A DNA stretch of 64,000 nucleotides from Crossiella sp. S99.2. Lineage in GTDB: Bacteria > Actinomycetota > Actinomycetes > Mycobacteriales > Pseudonocardiaceae. The notes beneath the pieces were generated by a model. That model saw only the letters and a list, made by a program, of their open reading frames with translations. It did not search any database and had not been told where the DNA came from. Positions within the stretch are counted from its first letter, which is position 1, and the number at the start of each line of letters is the position of its first letter. Below, in pieces: positions 1 through 8,927 of the stretch. Position numbers and translations under genes: made by a program. Location: assembly GCF_023094165.1 (NCBI RefSeq), contig NZ_JALMDK010000014.1, positions 62,001 through 126,000 of the forward strand, written 5' to 3'.

Positions 1-668
1 GCGCGGTGACTTTCGTGTCGATCATCGCCACCTGGTTCGATCTCGACTGGAGTCTGCTGAGCACCAAGGTCGGGCCGACGTTGAACATCCTGTCTGCCCC
101 GCTGGTGATCGTGGGCATGTCCATCCCGGTGTGGGGCCCCAAGCTGCCCGGCAGCCTGCAGCGGCTCGCCGGCTATCCCGCCGCCTACCGGGCCTACCGC
201 CGGTTGCGCCCCCTGTGGCAGGCGCTCCTGCCGATCGACACCGCGATGGTCCACCCGTACCGATCGGTCGCCGACCGGTTCCAGTTCGACTTGCGGTTGC
301 TCTGGCGGATGATCGAGATCAACGACTGGCTCCAGGTGCTCCAGCCCTACCGCGCCGCACCGGTCGCCGCCGCGATCAGCGAGCGACTCGACACCACTGG
401 GCTCACCAGGACCCGGGTGCTGTCGTTGCAGGAGGCCGCGGAGATCCAGGCCGCCCTGGCCACCTACCGGCGAGGCAACCCCAGTGTCGACGCGTCAGCC
501 CGGCCAGTACACGGAGCCACCGAACCCGCCCACCACGCGTTCGCCTCCGAACGCGCCTATCTGCTGAGCATCGCCTCGGTGTTCCACGACCGCCGTGTCC
601 ACGACGCACTCGCGGCCATCCCGGGCCTCACTGAGCCGGTACCCGCCAGCGTGGTCACATCGCCTTGA
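1..668 (+). CDS. C-terminal part of MAB_1171c-like membrane protein (partial)
   Basis: The frame is open to the left edge, so the N-terminus lies outside the window; the GTG at 6 is probably internal. The visible part has one hydrophobic segment (about residues 20-45 counted from that GTG). A soluble tail follows with the run YRRLRPLWQALLPIDTAMVHP and a conserved-looking DLRLLWRMIEINDWLQVLQPY stretch. That tail resembles the C-terminal domain of actinobacterial MAB_1171c-type putative transporters, which usually carry several membrane helices upstream. The biochemical role of the family is not established. The next gene, an FAD monooxygenase, begins 18 bases downstream on the same strand, and this pairing is one I associate with the family. 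Confidence 0.7.
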   Translation, partial: AVTFVSIIATWFDLDWSLLSTKVGPTLNILSAPLVIVGMSIPVWGPKLPGSLQRLAGYPAAYRAYRRLRPLWQALLPIDTAMVHPYRSVADRFQFDLRLLWRMIEINDWLQVLQPYRAAPVAAAISERLDTTGLTRTRVLSLQEAAEIQAALATYRRGNPSVDASARPVHGATEPAHHAFASERAYLLSIASVFHDRRVHDALAAIPGLTEPVPASVVTSP

Positions 669-686
669 TCTAGCGAAGGAACCACC

Positions 687-2084
687 ATGCCGACACCTCG
701 GACCCGACACGCCCTTGTGCTCGGCGGCGGCTTCGCCGGAACCCTCGCGGCGTACGTGCTCACCCAGGTCGCCGACACCGTCACGGTCGTCGACCGCGAC
801 CGCTTCACCGACGAGCCCACCCACCGCAAGGGCACCCCGCACGCACGCCACACCCACACCTTGGTCTCCGGCGGCGCCCGCGCCCTGGACGACCTCATGC
901 CCGGAGTGATCGAGGAGCTGCTGGCCGCCGGCGCACAGAGAATCGGCCTGCCCGACCGATTCCTGGCCCTGACCCCCTACGGCTGGTTTCACCGCCGCCC
1001 CGGCACCCAGTTCATCATCGGCAGCAGCAGGCGCCTGCTCGAATGGACCATCCGGTCCCGCCTGCCCCGCGGCGACCAGCTCCGCTTCGTCGAAGCTACC
1101 GACGTCCTCGGCCTGACCGGGAACGCGACCGCGGTCACCGGCGCCCGGTGCAAAGACCGGGCCACCGGCGAGGTCATCGAGCTGTCCGCGGACTTCGTGG
1201 TCGACACCACCGGCCGCAGCTCTCAGGCCGTGGACTGGCTGACCGAACTCGGCCTGCCCGCAGTGCGCCAGGTGATCGTGGACCCCGGCATCTTCTACAC
1301 CACCAGGCTCTTCCGCGCCCCCGCCGGCGCCGAGCACGACTTCCCCGCGGTGAACATCCAGGCCAACCCGGTGATCACCACCAGATCCCGCCGCTCCGGC
1401 GTCCTCGTCCCGATCGAGGACGGACAGTGGACCGTCACCCTGTCCGGCGCCACCGGCTCCCAGCCCACCCTGGACGAGGAGGGCCAGCACGCCTTCGCCG
1501 CCGGCCTGCCGGACCCCACCCTCGCCAAGCTGATCGCCGCGGCCGAACCACTCGGTCCTGCCTTCGGGTTCCGCGCCCACGCCAACCGGCGCTTCTACTT
1601 CGAGCGGCTGCCTCAGTGGCCGCGCAACCTGGCGGTCATGGGCGACGCCTACGCGACCTTCAACCCGGTGTACGGCCACGGGCTGACCGTGGCCGCCCGC
1701 GCCGCCATCGCACTCCGGGACGGACTCGCCCAGCACGGTGCGGGCGGCACCCAGCAGATCCAGCGGTCGATCGCCGCCGCGGCCGACGACGCCTGGACCA
1801 TGGCCACCACCCAGGATGTCCGCTACCCCCAGACCGACTGCCCACGTCCCGGCCGCGCAGCCCGGATGCAGTACGCGTTCCAGGACTGGCTGGGCCGGAA
1901 AGCGATGAACAACGCCACGATCGCCGAGGCACAGATCGACGTGTTCACCCTGGCCGCGCCGGCGACCCACATGCTGCGACCGAGCATCCTGCTCCACGCG
2001 CTGCGGACGCCGCACAAGCCCGGCCTGAACTCCCCGCCGTTCACCGAGGAGGAACTCCGCGTCCTGGAACCGGCGGCGAGATGA
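687..2084 (+). CDS. FAD-dependent monooxygenase/oxidoreductase
   Basis: A 465-residue flavoprotein. The N-terminus carries a dinucleotide-binding motif (HALVLGGGFAGTLAAYVL) followed by an acidic strand end (VTVVDRDR), as in PHBH-type and geranylgeranyl-reductase-type FAD enzymes. Near residue 320 the second FAD motif reads GDAYATFNPVYGHG. Length and motif order fit a class A flavin hydroxylase, but nothing in the sequence fixes the substrate. The ATG at 687 is preceded by AAGGAA with good spacing. It follows the MAB_1171c-like gene closely and is probably cotranscribed with it. Confidence 0.8.
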   Translation: MPTPRTRHALVLGGGFAGTLAAYVLTQVADTVTVVDRDRFTDEPTHRKGTPHARHTHTLVSGGARALDDLMPGVIEELLAAGAQRIGLPDRFLALTPYGWFHRRPGTQFIIGSSRRLLEWTIRSRLPRGDQLRFVEATDVLGLTGNATAVTGARCKDRATGEVIELSADFVVDTTGRSSQAVDWLTELGLPAVRQVIVDPGIFYTTRLFRAPAGAEHDFPAVNIQANPVITTRSRRSGVLVPIEDGQWTVTLSGATGSQPTLDEEGQHAFAAGLPDPTLAKLIAAAEPLGPAFGFRAHANRRFYFERLPQWPRNLAVMGDAYATFNPVYGHGLTVAARAAIALRDGLAQHGAGGTQQIQRSIAAAADDAWTMATTQDVRYPQTDCPRPGRAARMQYAFQDWLGRKAMNNATIAEAQIDVFTLAAPATHMLRPSILLHALRTPHKPGLNSPPFTEEELRVLEPAAR

Positions 2085-2113
2085 CCGATCAGCCTGACAT
2101 CTAGGTTGTCCAT

Positions 2114-2986
2114 ATGTCGCTGCCAGACCTGCGCCTGCCGTCTCCACTCGTCGAACTGCACGACGAGCGCGCCCAGCGTCGCGGTGTTGAGCTGTACCTC
2201 AAGCGGGACGACCTCATCCACCCCGAACTCCGCGGCAACAAGTGGCGCAAGCTCCAGCACAACATCACCGCAGCCAAGGAACAGGGATTCAAACGGCTGC
2301 TCACCTTCGGCGGCGCCTTCTCCAACCACGTCTCCGCGACCGCCGCCGCGGGCAGCCACTTCGGCTTCGAGACCATCGGTGTGATCCGCGGCGAGGAACA
2401 CCTGCCGCTCAACGACACCCTCGCCCAGGCCGGCGGCCACGGTATGACCCTGACCTACCTCGACCGCCAGACCTACCGCAACAAGACCGACCCCGTAGTG
2501 CTCCAACGCCTGCACGAGGAGCTCGGCGACTTCTACCTGGTGCCGGAGGGCGGCAGCAACGCCTTGGCGCTGAAGGGCTGCGCCGAACTGCCGGCCGAGA
2601 TCACCATCCCGTTCAACGTCATCTGCTGCGCGGTCGGCACCGGCGGCACCCTGGCCGGCATCGCCCACGGCCTGCAGCAGGGGCAGCGCGCTCTCGGCTT
2701 CGCGGCGCTCAAGGGCGGTGACTTCCTCAACTCCGACGTGGACCAGCTTCAACACGACGCCTTCGGCTCGACCAGCGGCAACTGGCTGATCGAGACCGAG
2801 TTCCACTTCGGCGGCTTCGCCAAGCGCAAGCCGGAGCTGGCTGACTTCATCGCCGATTTCCAGGCGCGCCACGGCATCCAGCTCGACTGGGTGTATGTCG
2901 CGAAGATGCTCTACGGCGTCTTCACCCTGATCGACCGCGGCCGGTTCGCGCCCGGAACCCGGGTCGTTGCGGTCATTACCGGATGA
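2114..2986 (+). CDS. PLP-dependent ACC deaminase / D-cysteine desulfhydrase family enzyme
   Basis: A 290-residue fold-type II PLP enzyme. The N-terminal signature KRDDLIHPELRGNKWRKLQ contains the expected Schiff-base lysine environment, and it is followed by LTFGGAFSNHVSATAAAG, the substrate-carboxylate loop. The phosphate-binding glycine run is AVGTGGTLAGIA near residue 180. Homologues are annotated as 1-aminocyclopropane-1-carboxylate deaminase or D-cysteine desulfhydrase; motifs alone do not separate the two. The ATG at 2114 lies 29 bases after the monooxygenase stop, and no strong ribosome-binding site is visible. The gene ends just before a convergent XRE regulator. Confidence 0.82.
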   Translation: MSLPDLRLPSPLVELHDERAQRRGVELYLKRDDLIHPELRGNKWRKLQHNITAAKEQGFKRLLTFGGAFSNHVSATAAAGSHFGFETIGVIRGEEHLPLNDTLAQAGGHGMTLTYLDRQTYRNKTDPVVLQRLHEELGDFYLVPEGGSNALALKGCAELPAEITIPFNVICCAVGTGGTLAGIAHGLQQGQRALGFAALKGGDFLNSDVDQLQHDAFGSTSGNWLIETEFHFGGFAKRKPELADFIADFQARHGIQLDWVYVAKMLYGVFTLIDRGRFAPGTRVVAVITG

Positions 2987-2989
2987 CGG

Positions 2990-4027
2990 CTACGCCTTGC
3001 GCTCGTAGATTCGTTGTGCCGCCTTGGAAACGTCGTCCTGGCACCAGTCCAGTTCCCACTGGCCGCTGTTGATGGTGAAGTCCCTGCCAAATCCCAGCCA
3101 CATACCTCGCATCCGGCGCCGGGGCTGATCCACCACCATCTGGAGCGTGCCGTGGTAGACCACCCCGCGGTAGTACCCCGTCAACGAAGTTCGCTCTCGC
3201 CAGGTGCCCGTCGCCACCGCGGCGTCGACATTGAGTTCGATGCGAAGCTCCGATCCGGCGGAGTGCGGCAGGCTCTGCGCCACCAGCCGCGCACCGTGCT
3301 GCCGCAACACCACGTAGTGCTCGCCCACGAAGTCGGAACCGCGGCCGGTGCTCGGGTAGATGTAGCGGCTGTGCCAGATGCCGGTCAGCGGCTGGATGTT
3401 CGTCGGTACGGACTCGGCTGGCTGCGCCTCTGCTGACGCTGTGTCGGCCAGGGCCGAGCCAGACGCAGCCAGGCTCAGGCCGGCGCTCACCTTCAGCAAC
3501 AGGTTCCGACGGCTGATCGTCGGTCCGTCACCAGCGTGCACCCAGCTCGTCACCATCTCCGCGAGCTGCTGGACGCTGCTGGTCTCCACCCTCTCCACCA
3601 AGGCCATCACCCCGGCGGGCTGGGCGACCTCATGACTGGCGACCATCAGGTCCTGGCTGCTGCGGAAGACCGAGTCGGCCTGGCGGAAGTCGGCGCAGTC
3701 GATCACCAGGTCCGCGAGGCGGCACTGGTACAACTTGGCCAGCTTGCCGAGCACGTCGAGCGACGGCGCATGGCCTGTGGGCGCGGGCCACTGCTCCCAG
3801 TACGAGAAGTTCTTGTCCGACTTGGGATCGTCCGGCCAGCGGTCGTTCCACTCGTTGGCGGCCTGCCGTTGGCTCCAGCCGTGCACGAGTCGCAGTGCGA
3901 CCCGCATGTTGACTTCGTACCGCTCGCGGAACAGCTCGGCGATCTCCACCCAGGTCTTGTGCAACGCCCGCTGTTCGGCGGACAGTTGGCGTTGCGCCTG
4001 GCGCACACTGCGGACCGGCTCGCCCAT
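2990..4027 (-). CDS. XRE/HTH-type regulator with C-terminal beta-rich domain
   Basis: A 345-residue protein. Residues 1-110 include NMRVALRLVHGWSQRQAANEWNDRW and a later LDVLGKLAKLYQCRLADLV, which read as an HTH unit of the type used by actinomycete XRE regulators. A twin-Arg-like hydrophobic stretch (RRNLLLKVSAGLSLAASGSALA) sits in the middle. The C-terminal ~130 residues are predicted beta-rich (GIWHSRYIYPS, GTWRERTSLTGYYRGVVYHG). I chose the ATG at 4025-4027 because AAGGGAGG precedes it; the frame stays open further upstream. It is divergent from the operon starting at 4315, so it is a likely regulator of that operon. Confidence 0.75.
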   Translation of the reverse strand: MGEPVRSVRQAQRQLSAEQRALHKTWVEIAELFRERYEVNMRVALRLVHGWSQRQAANEWNDRWPDDPKSDKNFSYWEQWPAPTGHAPSLDVLGKLAKLYQCRLADLVIDCADFRQADSVFRSSQDLMVASHEVAQPAGVMALVERVETSSVQQLAEMVTSWVHAGDGPTISRRNLLLKVSAGLSLAASGSALADTASAEAQPAESVPTNIQPLTGIWHSRYIYPSTGRGSDFVGEHYVVLRQHGARLVAQSLPHSAGSELRIELNVDAAVATGTWRERTSLTGYYRGVVYHGTLQMVVDQPRRRMRGMWLGFGRDFTINSGQWELDWCQDDVSKAAQRIYERKA

Positions 4028-4105
4028 CGTGGCCTCCCTTCGGTCTACCGGGAACCCGGACGGTAGCGGCAGACACCACACCCGCAGTTTCTCCCCGTTC
4101 AACCG

Positions 4106-4119
4106 GGAACAATTGTTCC
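4106..4119. promoter_or_regulatory. Perfect 14-bp palindrome, candidate operator
   Basis: GGAACAATTGTTCC is perfectly palindromic. It lies in the 287-bp divergent region between the XRE regulator (start 4027) and the operon start at 4315, about 80 bp upstream of the regulator start. It is AT-rich for this genome. Binding by the neighbouring regulator is inference. Confidence 0.55.
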
Positions 4120-4314
4120 ACAAGATCACGGTTTTGTCGGGTTCATCGCGGGTCCAACCTGGGGTTTTCTTGAACCAGGCCCCGCTCCACCGGATCGCTG
4201 AACCTACGAGCCCAACAGGCATGACCGCCCTCGCAGGTGGTCGCTCCCTGACCGAGCAGGCGCCGCCCAGAGACCACTTGTCCATGGTGGACAGACACGG
4301 CCGGGAGGTGTGCG

Positions 4315-4995
4315 ATGACCAACGCGAATCCCTTGCCCGCCAACGTGCAGCACCAGCTCGACGGCCCACTGTTTCAGTCGGAAGTCCCCTCTCCAGTTCG
4401 CGGTGGACACTTGGACCGCGGTGACGAGACCGTTTTCGGCCTCGAAACCTGGTTCTTCGTTCAGGTGTTGTACAGCTCGGATCCTGGCACACGGATGGAC
4501 GTGCATCTGGTCCGCCGCAGGAGGACACCGGAACACGACCCGCACCCGAGGCAGTTCCCGTTGCTGTGCAAGGGAACACACAGCCAGGCGTGCCAGCTCC
4601 ATGAGGTCCAGATCCAGCCGAACTTCCGCGGACGACCCTGCTTGGACTGCCTCCGGGTCGCGGTGCCCGGAAACACTGACCCTGACCTTGTCGACTTCTA
4701 CGGCCCGATCCTGCAAACACAGGGATGGCGATGGGGAGTTCAGCTCTCGGGCGCCGTCGAGCCCTCGCTCACGCTCATACGCGAGCCCTGGCTCACCTCG
4801 CTGACGTTGCCGAGCGTCGGAGCGTCCATCGTGGTGCGCCTGCCGAACTCCTGGAACGCCGAGCACCCTCGCGACCTCGGACCAGAACGTTTCCGTTTCC
4901 TGGTACCGATCGGTACTGCGGTCGAGTGGGCGGCCACGGCCGACCTGAACGACACCACCGCCCTGGAAGCAGCCGCCGCAGGGGGTCGGGGATGA
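4315..4995 (+). CDS. Unknown protein, first gene of NB-ARC operon
   Basis: A 226-residue soluble protein that I do not recognise. It contains one CxxC pair (RPCLDCLRVAVPG, about residue 109) and otherwise predicted mixed alpha/beta structure, with no signal peptide or membrane segment. The start is well supported by CGGGAGG seven bases before ATG 4315. Its stop overlaps the next start (ATGA at 4992-4995), so it is translationally coupled to a chain of genes ending in the NB-ARC ATPase and an HTH protein. A longer antisense frame over this region lacks such signals. Confidence 0.6.
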   Translation: MTNANPLPANVQHQLDGPLFQSEVPSPVRGGHLDRGDETVFGLETWFFVQVLYSSDPGTRMDVHLVRRRRTPEHDPHPRQFPLLCKGTHSQACQLHEVQIQPNFRGRPCLDCLRVAVPGNTDPDLVDFYGPILQTQGWRWGVQLSGAVEPSLTLIREPWLTSLTLPSVGASIVVRLPNSWNAEHPRDLGPERFRFLVPIGTAVEWAATADLNDTTALEAAAAGGRG

Positions 4996-5357
4996 GAAGC
5001 CATCAAGCCCAAGGACGCCAAGGTATCCGGCTACCGCCTCCGGATCGTCGCGGGCCGTTGTCCTACGTGCTGGCCTGCATCGGCGACTGGATCGACCTGC
5101 TGTTGGTCGCGGCACTCGTGACCGCCGACGGCCCCACCATCCTGGCATCCTCCGCGGTCGGCGACCTGCTCGGCGCCCTTCTGCTCGGAGCGCTCGGCGC
5201 AGTGTGGCTGCTCGCGGTGTTCGAGCTGCTGCGCCGTTGTCCTGTCAGGGGGTACCGGGATTCGCCCCGGAGCGATGCTTTCGTCCTGGCCATGATCGCG
5301 ACCGGCTTCGGCTCCACCGTTGGAGTCCTTTGTGGACTTCCGGGAGGTTCAGCATGA
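4992..5357 (+). CDS. Small membrane protein, unknown
   Basis: A 121-residue protein with about three hydrophobic segments: roughly residues 22-45 (LSYVLACIGDWIDLLLVAAL), 52-76 and 98-118. A short basic N-terminus precedes them. It starts at the ATG that overlaps the previous stop and ends in another ATGA overlap with the next gene at 5354. No family was recognised. Sitting between an unknown soluble protein and an NB-ARC ATPase, it could be a membrane-acting effector or anchor; that is inference. Confidence 0.6.
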   Translation: MRSHQAQGRQGIRLPPPDRRGPLSYVLACIGDWIDLLLVAALVTADGPTILASSAVGDLLGALLLGALGAVWLLAVFELLRRCPVRGYRDSPRSDAFVLAMIATGFGSTVGVLCGLPGGSA

Positions 5358-5698
5358 GTTTGCGAGCACGACATTCCCGAGCATTGGCGACCTGCCTGAG
5401 CGAGAGCGCAGGCACCCCCGTCATCGCACGGTTCGACAAGCACCTCGGATGCTACGTGCTGTGCTGGCAGGCCGGCCCCGCAGTCCAGACGATGAGCTTG
5501 CTGGTCAGGGAGCGCATCGGGCGGTTCACCGCCCTCCGTCTCGACCACTTGCGCTACGTGCGAACGGTCGGTGCCACGGCGAACCGCCCGGATGGCAGCT
5601 GGGTGACCAAGCCCGTACTCGCTCCTGAACACCGGGGTCCCATTCCGGTTGTTCCTGAAGATCGAGTCGCACGCAATCACCAGGATCGGTGTGCATAA
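5354..5698 (+). CDS. Small unknown protein
   Basis: A 114-residue protein with no family recognised. A GGGAGG ribosome-binding site precedes ATG 5354, which overlaps the upstream stop. The sequence (TPVIARFDKHLGCYVLCWQ, then LLVRERIGRFTALRLDHLRYV) suggests a small alpha/beta fold without membrane segments. Its coupling to both neighbours argues that it is real. Confidence 0.6.
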   Translation: MSLRARHSRALATCLSESAGTPVIARFDKHLGCYVLCWQAGPAVQTMSLLVRERIGRFTALRLDHLRYVRTVGATANRPDGSWVTKPVLAPEHRGPIPVVPEDRVARNHQDRCA

Positions 5699-5753
5699 CG
5701 CGGCAACTCCGCATCCCGTTGGAACGCAACCACATCATCATGAGGGCACCGTC

Positions 5754-8700
5754 ATGCACAGCACCACCAGCCAACTCGAACTCGACTTCAGTCCACTGTG
5801 GACGAATCGAGACCTGGCCGCGGTTCTCGAAGCCACCCGCTCCGCCAACAATGCCCTACGTCCCATGCCCCGGCGGCACTCGGCATCGGCAGCGGCCGAG
5901 CGCGCAGCCACCTGCGCCACCGCGCTGAACTCCCTGCGGCAATTGCGTCCGCTGCTGACCGCGGCCGTGACGGTGGCGGCCGGGAACAACAACCACCAGC
6001 TGGCGGTCGAGCTGGCCGAGGCGCTCGGCGAGCAGGTGTTGCCGCACTTCGACTGCGGCCCGGTCGAGGCATACCTGCTTCAGCGGGCAATCGAGGCCGC
6101 GCGCCGCGACCGGAACTGGCTGGGCGAAAGTCGACTGCGGCTTCGCCTGACGATGCTGTTGCTCGACTCCGGACCAGACGCCGCCGCGCTGCAACTCATC
6201 AACGCCGAGACCGCCCGCGCCTTCTACACGATCGAACAGGCCGGGGACACCGCGGACGCCCGCACAGCCGAAGCAGTCGCCCTAAGCGTGTCCAGCCTGA
6301 CAAGCCTGCGTGCCGGTGACCTGGAGGCAGCCCAGCACACCGTGGTAGATGCGATCACCCTCGCCCGGGTGCTCAAGGACGAGCGGCGCCAGGGAGAGCA
6401 CACCGTGCTGCTGGCCGAGATCCTCGCGCAACGGGGTGAGTACCGGATCGCCCAGAAGCACCTCTTCGACGCGCTGGAGCTGCTGGCCGCGGCCGGGGAC
6501 GACCTCGGGCAGGGGCGGGTGTTCACCGCGCTGTGCCGCCTGGCACTGCTCCAGGGCCGTGCTGATCTGGGCCTGCCAGACGCGGCCACCGCGGTCCGCC
6601 GGTTGGAGAACCTGGGCTATCGGCGGTACCTGGCGGTGGCCAAGTCGATGAAGTCGATCGCTCACCACGAACTCGGCCAACGCGCCGAAGCGGAGTTCGA
6701 GCGCGCCGGAGCACTCGACCTGGTCACGCCGGGGACGCCGTCGGCGCGCCTGGTGCAGGAGGTGCTGGAGTTGCCCGCCCGGCTGCCCTCGGCGGCCATG
6801 CTGGCCGGCCTACGGCGACTCGATGCCTCGACCCGCCCCACCCCAGCATCTCCCACACCACCCGCCCTCGCCCGCGTACCACCGCCCGGGGCGTTCTCTG
6901 TCCTGGTCGGCCGCGAGGACGAACTGGCGCGCCTGACCGCGGCCGGGGAGACCGTCACCGTGACCGGGCCCATGGTGGTCGGCATCTCCGGCCCGGCGGG
7001 CACCGGGAAATCCGCTCTGGCCCACCGATGGGCTTACCTGCGCGGCCGGGACACCACCCGCTTCGCTGACGGCTGCCTCTACGCGGTGCTCAACCACGGC
7101 GCGCTTGCCCCGGAGGTGACCACCAGCATCGCCCTGGACAACTTCCTGCGCGCCTTGGCGGTGCCGGTCACCGAGATCGACGCCGCCGGGACGCTCTCGG
7201 CCAAACACGCGCTGTTCTGCTGGGCCACCGCGGGCAAGCGGCTGTTGCTGGTGCTGGACGACGTGGTCGACACCGCGGACCTCGGCTACCTGCTGCCCGC
7301 CTCGCCCCACAGCATGGTCCTCATCACCAGCCGCGAACCCGTCCCCACGCTGTGCGCGGGCCAGATCGCAATCTCCCTGGACGCGCTGGACACCGCCTCG
7401 GCGACCGGGCTGCTGGCCAACACCCTGGGCCCGCAGCGCGTGGACGGCGAACGCCCCGACGCCCAACGGATCGCGGCTGGCTGCGCGGGTAACCCCGCCG
7501 CGCTGCAGATCCTCGCGGCCGGCCTCGCCCTCCAGCCGTCCACGCCCTTGGCCACCGCCGCCACCGCGTTGAAGAGCGCCCTGACCGGAGACCCTTCCGC
7601 GATCGAGGCCGCAGTCACCGTGGCCTGCTCCTGGCTGCCACAGGAGACTGTACGGGCCTACCACAGGCTTTCGGTCCTGCCCTTGACCACACTGACCTGG
7701 TCGATCGCCGCAGCCGCCCTCGGCAGCTCCAGCGCCGAGGACGCCGGGCGCCTGCTGGAGGAGCTGGCCGACCGCGGGTTGCTCACCCACGGCGTCGAAG
7801 GGCACTACCGCATCCCGGAGGCCCTGTCCGTGGTGATGCACCAGCGCGCCTACACCACTCTCGGGCTCGCGGAGTGCGAGGCGGTCATCCGCCGCGGCAT
7901 CACCCAGGCCGCCTACGAAGCCGCGGTCGCCGGCCAGCACGCGGTCGGGGACCGCGAGAACCTGCGCCAGTGGCTACCCCGGTCGCAGTGGCCGACCGTG
8001 GCGATCGAGCCGAACCGCCGCTTCGACCGCCTCCCCGCCTACGACTGGCTGGAAGCCGAACGCATCGTGATCACCCAGGTCGCGGTCGCGGCCACCGACC
8101 GCGGCGACCTGTCGCTGGTCTGGATGGCCGCGGGCGCGCTGGGCCGATTGTGTTTGCACCACGGCGGTGTGCCCGAGGCGATGACCGTGCTGACGATGGC
8201 GATCACCTGCATTCGGGAAGCCCTCGGCAAGCTGCCCCGGAGCAAGGCGGCACGGTACCGGCTGCTCCAAGCCGACCTGCTGGTCACCTTGAGCATCCTC
8301 ACCCTCTGCGGCCTCCGCGCCGTCCCTGCCTGCGATCGCAGCACCCTCACCGGCGAAGCGGAACGGCACCTCCATGAGGCCCACCGACTGTCCCTGCCCG
8401 GCAACAAGCTGTGGAAGCTGGGCAAGCTGCTGGACTCGGCGATGCGGACTGCCAGCACTCACCATGCCGACCAGGACGTCGCCGAAGCCCTGCACCGCTT
8501 GGTGATGGAGCAGGCGCGCCAGGCCGGTAAGCAACGCCCCCAGGGCCAGCACACCTGGGTGCTCGGCACCCTCCTGGCCGCGACCGGCCGGGACGAGGAA
8601 GCGGTGGCGGCCTTCACCGCTGCCGAGGAGCTGCTGCACTCCGCGGTCGACAAGGCCCTGGTGCTGCTCTCGGCCGCGGCGCTCTTCGCTGGCCAGCGGC

Positions 8701-8927
8701 GCCTGGACCGCGCCATCACGTTACTGGAGCACGCCGCCACCCTGCTCCACCACCTCGACCACGCCATCCTGCTGGCCACGGTGCACGCCGCCCACGCACT
8801 GGCGTCGGGGATGTGCAACATCCGGCGGCAGGCCATCGCCTCCCGTAACGCCGCGCTGGCCTTGCTCCCCGCTGAGACCGACAACGAGCAGATCCGCACC
8901 GCGCTCAAGCCGCTGGAGGGCTGGTGA
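5754..8927 (+). CDS. NB-ARC (STAND) ATPase with helical repeats
   Basis: A 1057-residue protein. Residues 1-350 are helical repeats (RTAEAVALSVSSLTSLRAGDLEAAQ and similar). The nucleotide-binding core begins with VGREDELARL. It has Walker A GPAGTGKS near residue 413, a Walker B-like LLLVLDDV near 498 and a sensor-like MVLITSRE near 520. Winged-helix and TPR-like repeats (DEEAVAAFTAAEELL) follow to the end. Family knowledge: AfsR/NB-ARC STAND proteins are ATP-driven switches, here without a SARP DNA-binding domain. I prefer ATG 5754, which follows GAGGGC, over an in-frame TTG at 5649. It overlaps the next gene by GTGA. Confidence 0.85.
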   Translation: MHSTTSQLELDFSPLWTNRDLAAVLEATRSANNALRPMPRRHSASAAAERAATCATALNSLRQLRPLLTAAVTVAAGNNNHQLAVELAEALGEQVLPHFDCGPVEAYLLQRAIEAARRDRNWLGESRLRLRLTMLLLDSGPDAAALQLINAETARAFYTIEQAGDTADARTAEAVALSVSSLTSLRAGDLEAAQHTVVDAITLARVLKDERRQGEHTVLLAEILAQRGEYRIAQKHLFDALELLAAAGDDLGQGRVFTALCRLALLQGRADLGLPDAATAVRRLENLGYRRYLAVAKSMKSIAHHELGQRAEAEFERAGALDLVTPGTPSARLVQEVLELPARLPSAAMLAGLRRLDASTRPTPASPTPPALARVPPPGAFSVLVGREDELARLTAAGETVTVTGPMVVGISGPAGTGKSALAHRWAYLRGRDTTRFADGCLYAVLNHGALAPEVTTSIALDNFLRALAVPVTEIDAAGTLSAKHALFCWATAGKRLLLVLDDVVDTADLGYLLPASPHSMVLITSREPVPTLCAGQIAISLDALDTASATGLLANTLGPQRVDGERPDAQRIAAGCAGNPAALQILAAGLALQPSTPLATAATALKSALTGDPSAIEAAVTVACSWLPQETVRAYHRLSVLPLTTLTWSIAAAALGSSSAEDAGRLLEELADRGLLTHGVEGHYRIPEALSVVMHQRAYTTLGLAECEAVIRRGITQAAYEAAVAGQHAVGDRENLRQWLPRSQWPTVAIEPNRRFDRLPAYDWLEAERIVITQVAVAATDRGDLSLVWMAAGALGRLCLHHGGVPEAMTVLTMAITCIREALGKLPRSKAARYRLLQADLLVTLSILTLCGLRAVPACDRSTLTGEAERHLHEAHRLSLPGNKLWKLGKLLDSAMRTASTHHADQDVAEALHRLVMEQARQAGKQRPQGQHTWVLGTLLAATGRDEEAVAAFTAAEELLHSAVDKALVLLSAAALFAGQRRLDRAITLLEHAATLLHHLDHAILLATVHAAHALASGMCNIRRQAIASRNAALALLPAETDNEQIRTALKPLEGW

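Noticed and set aside
495..2147. Long minus-strand reading frame opposite the FAD monooxygenase
   Set aside because: Gly/Val/Asp-rich antisense frame with no motif; the plus-strand gene has clear flavin motifs and a ribosome-binding site.
4204..5148. Long minus-strand frame over 4315-5357
   Set aside because: The plus-strand genes have strong ribosome-binding sites and ATGA overlaps; the minus frame has neither.
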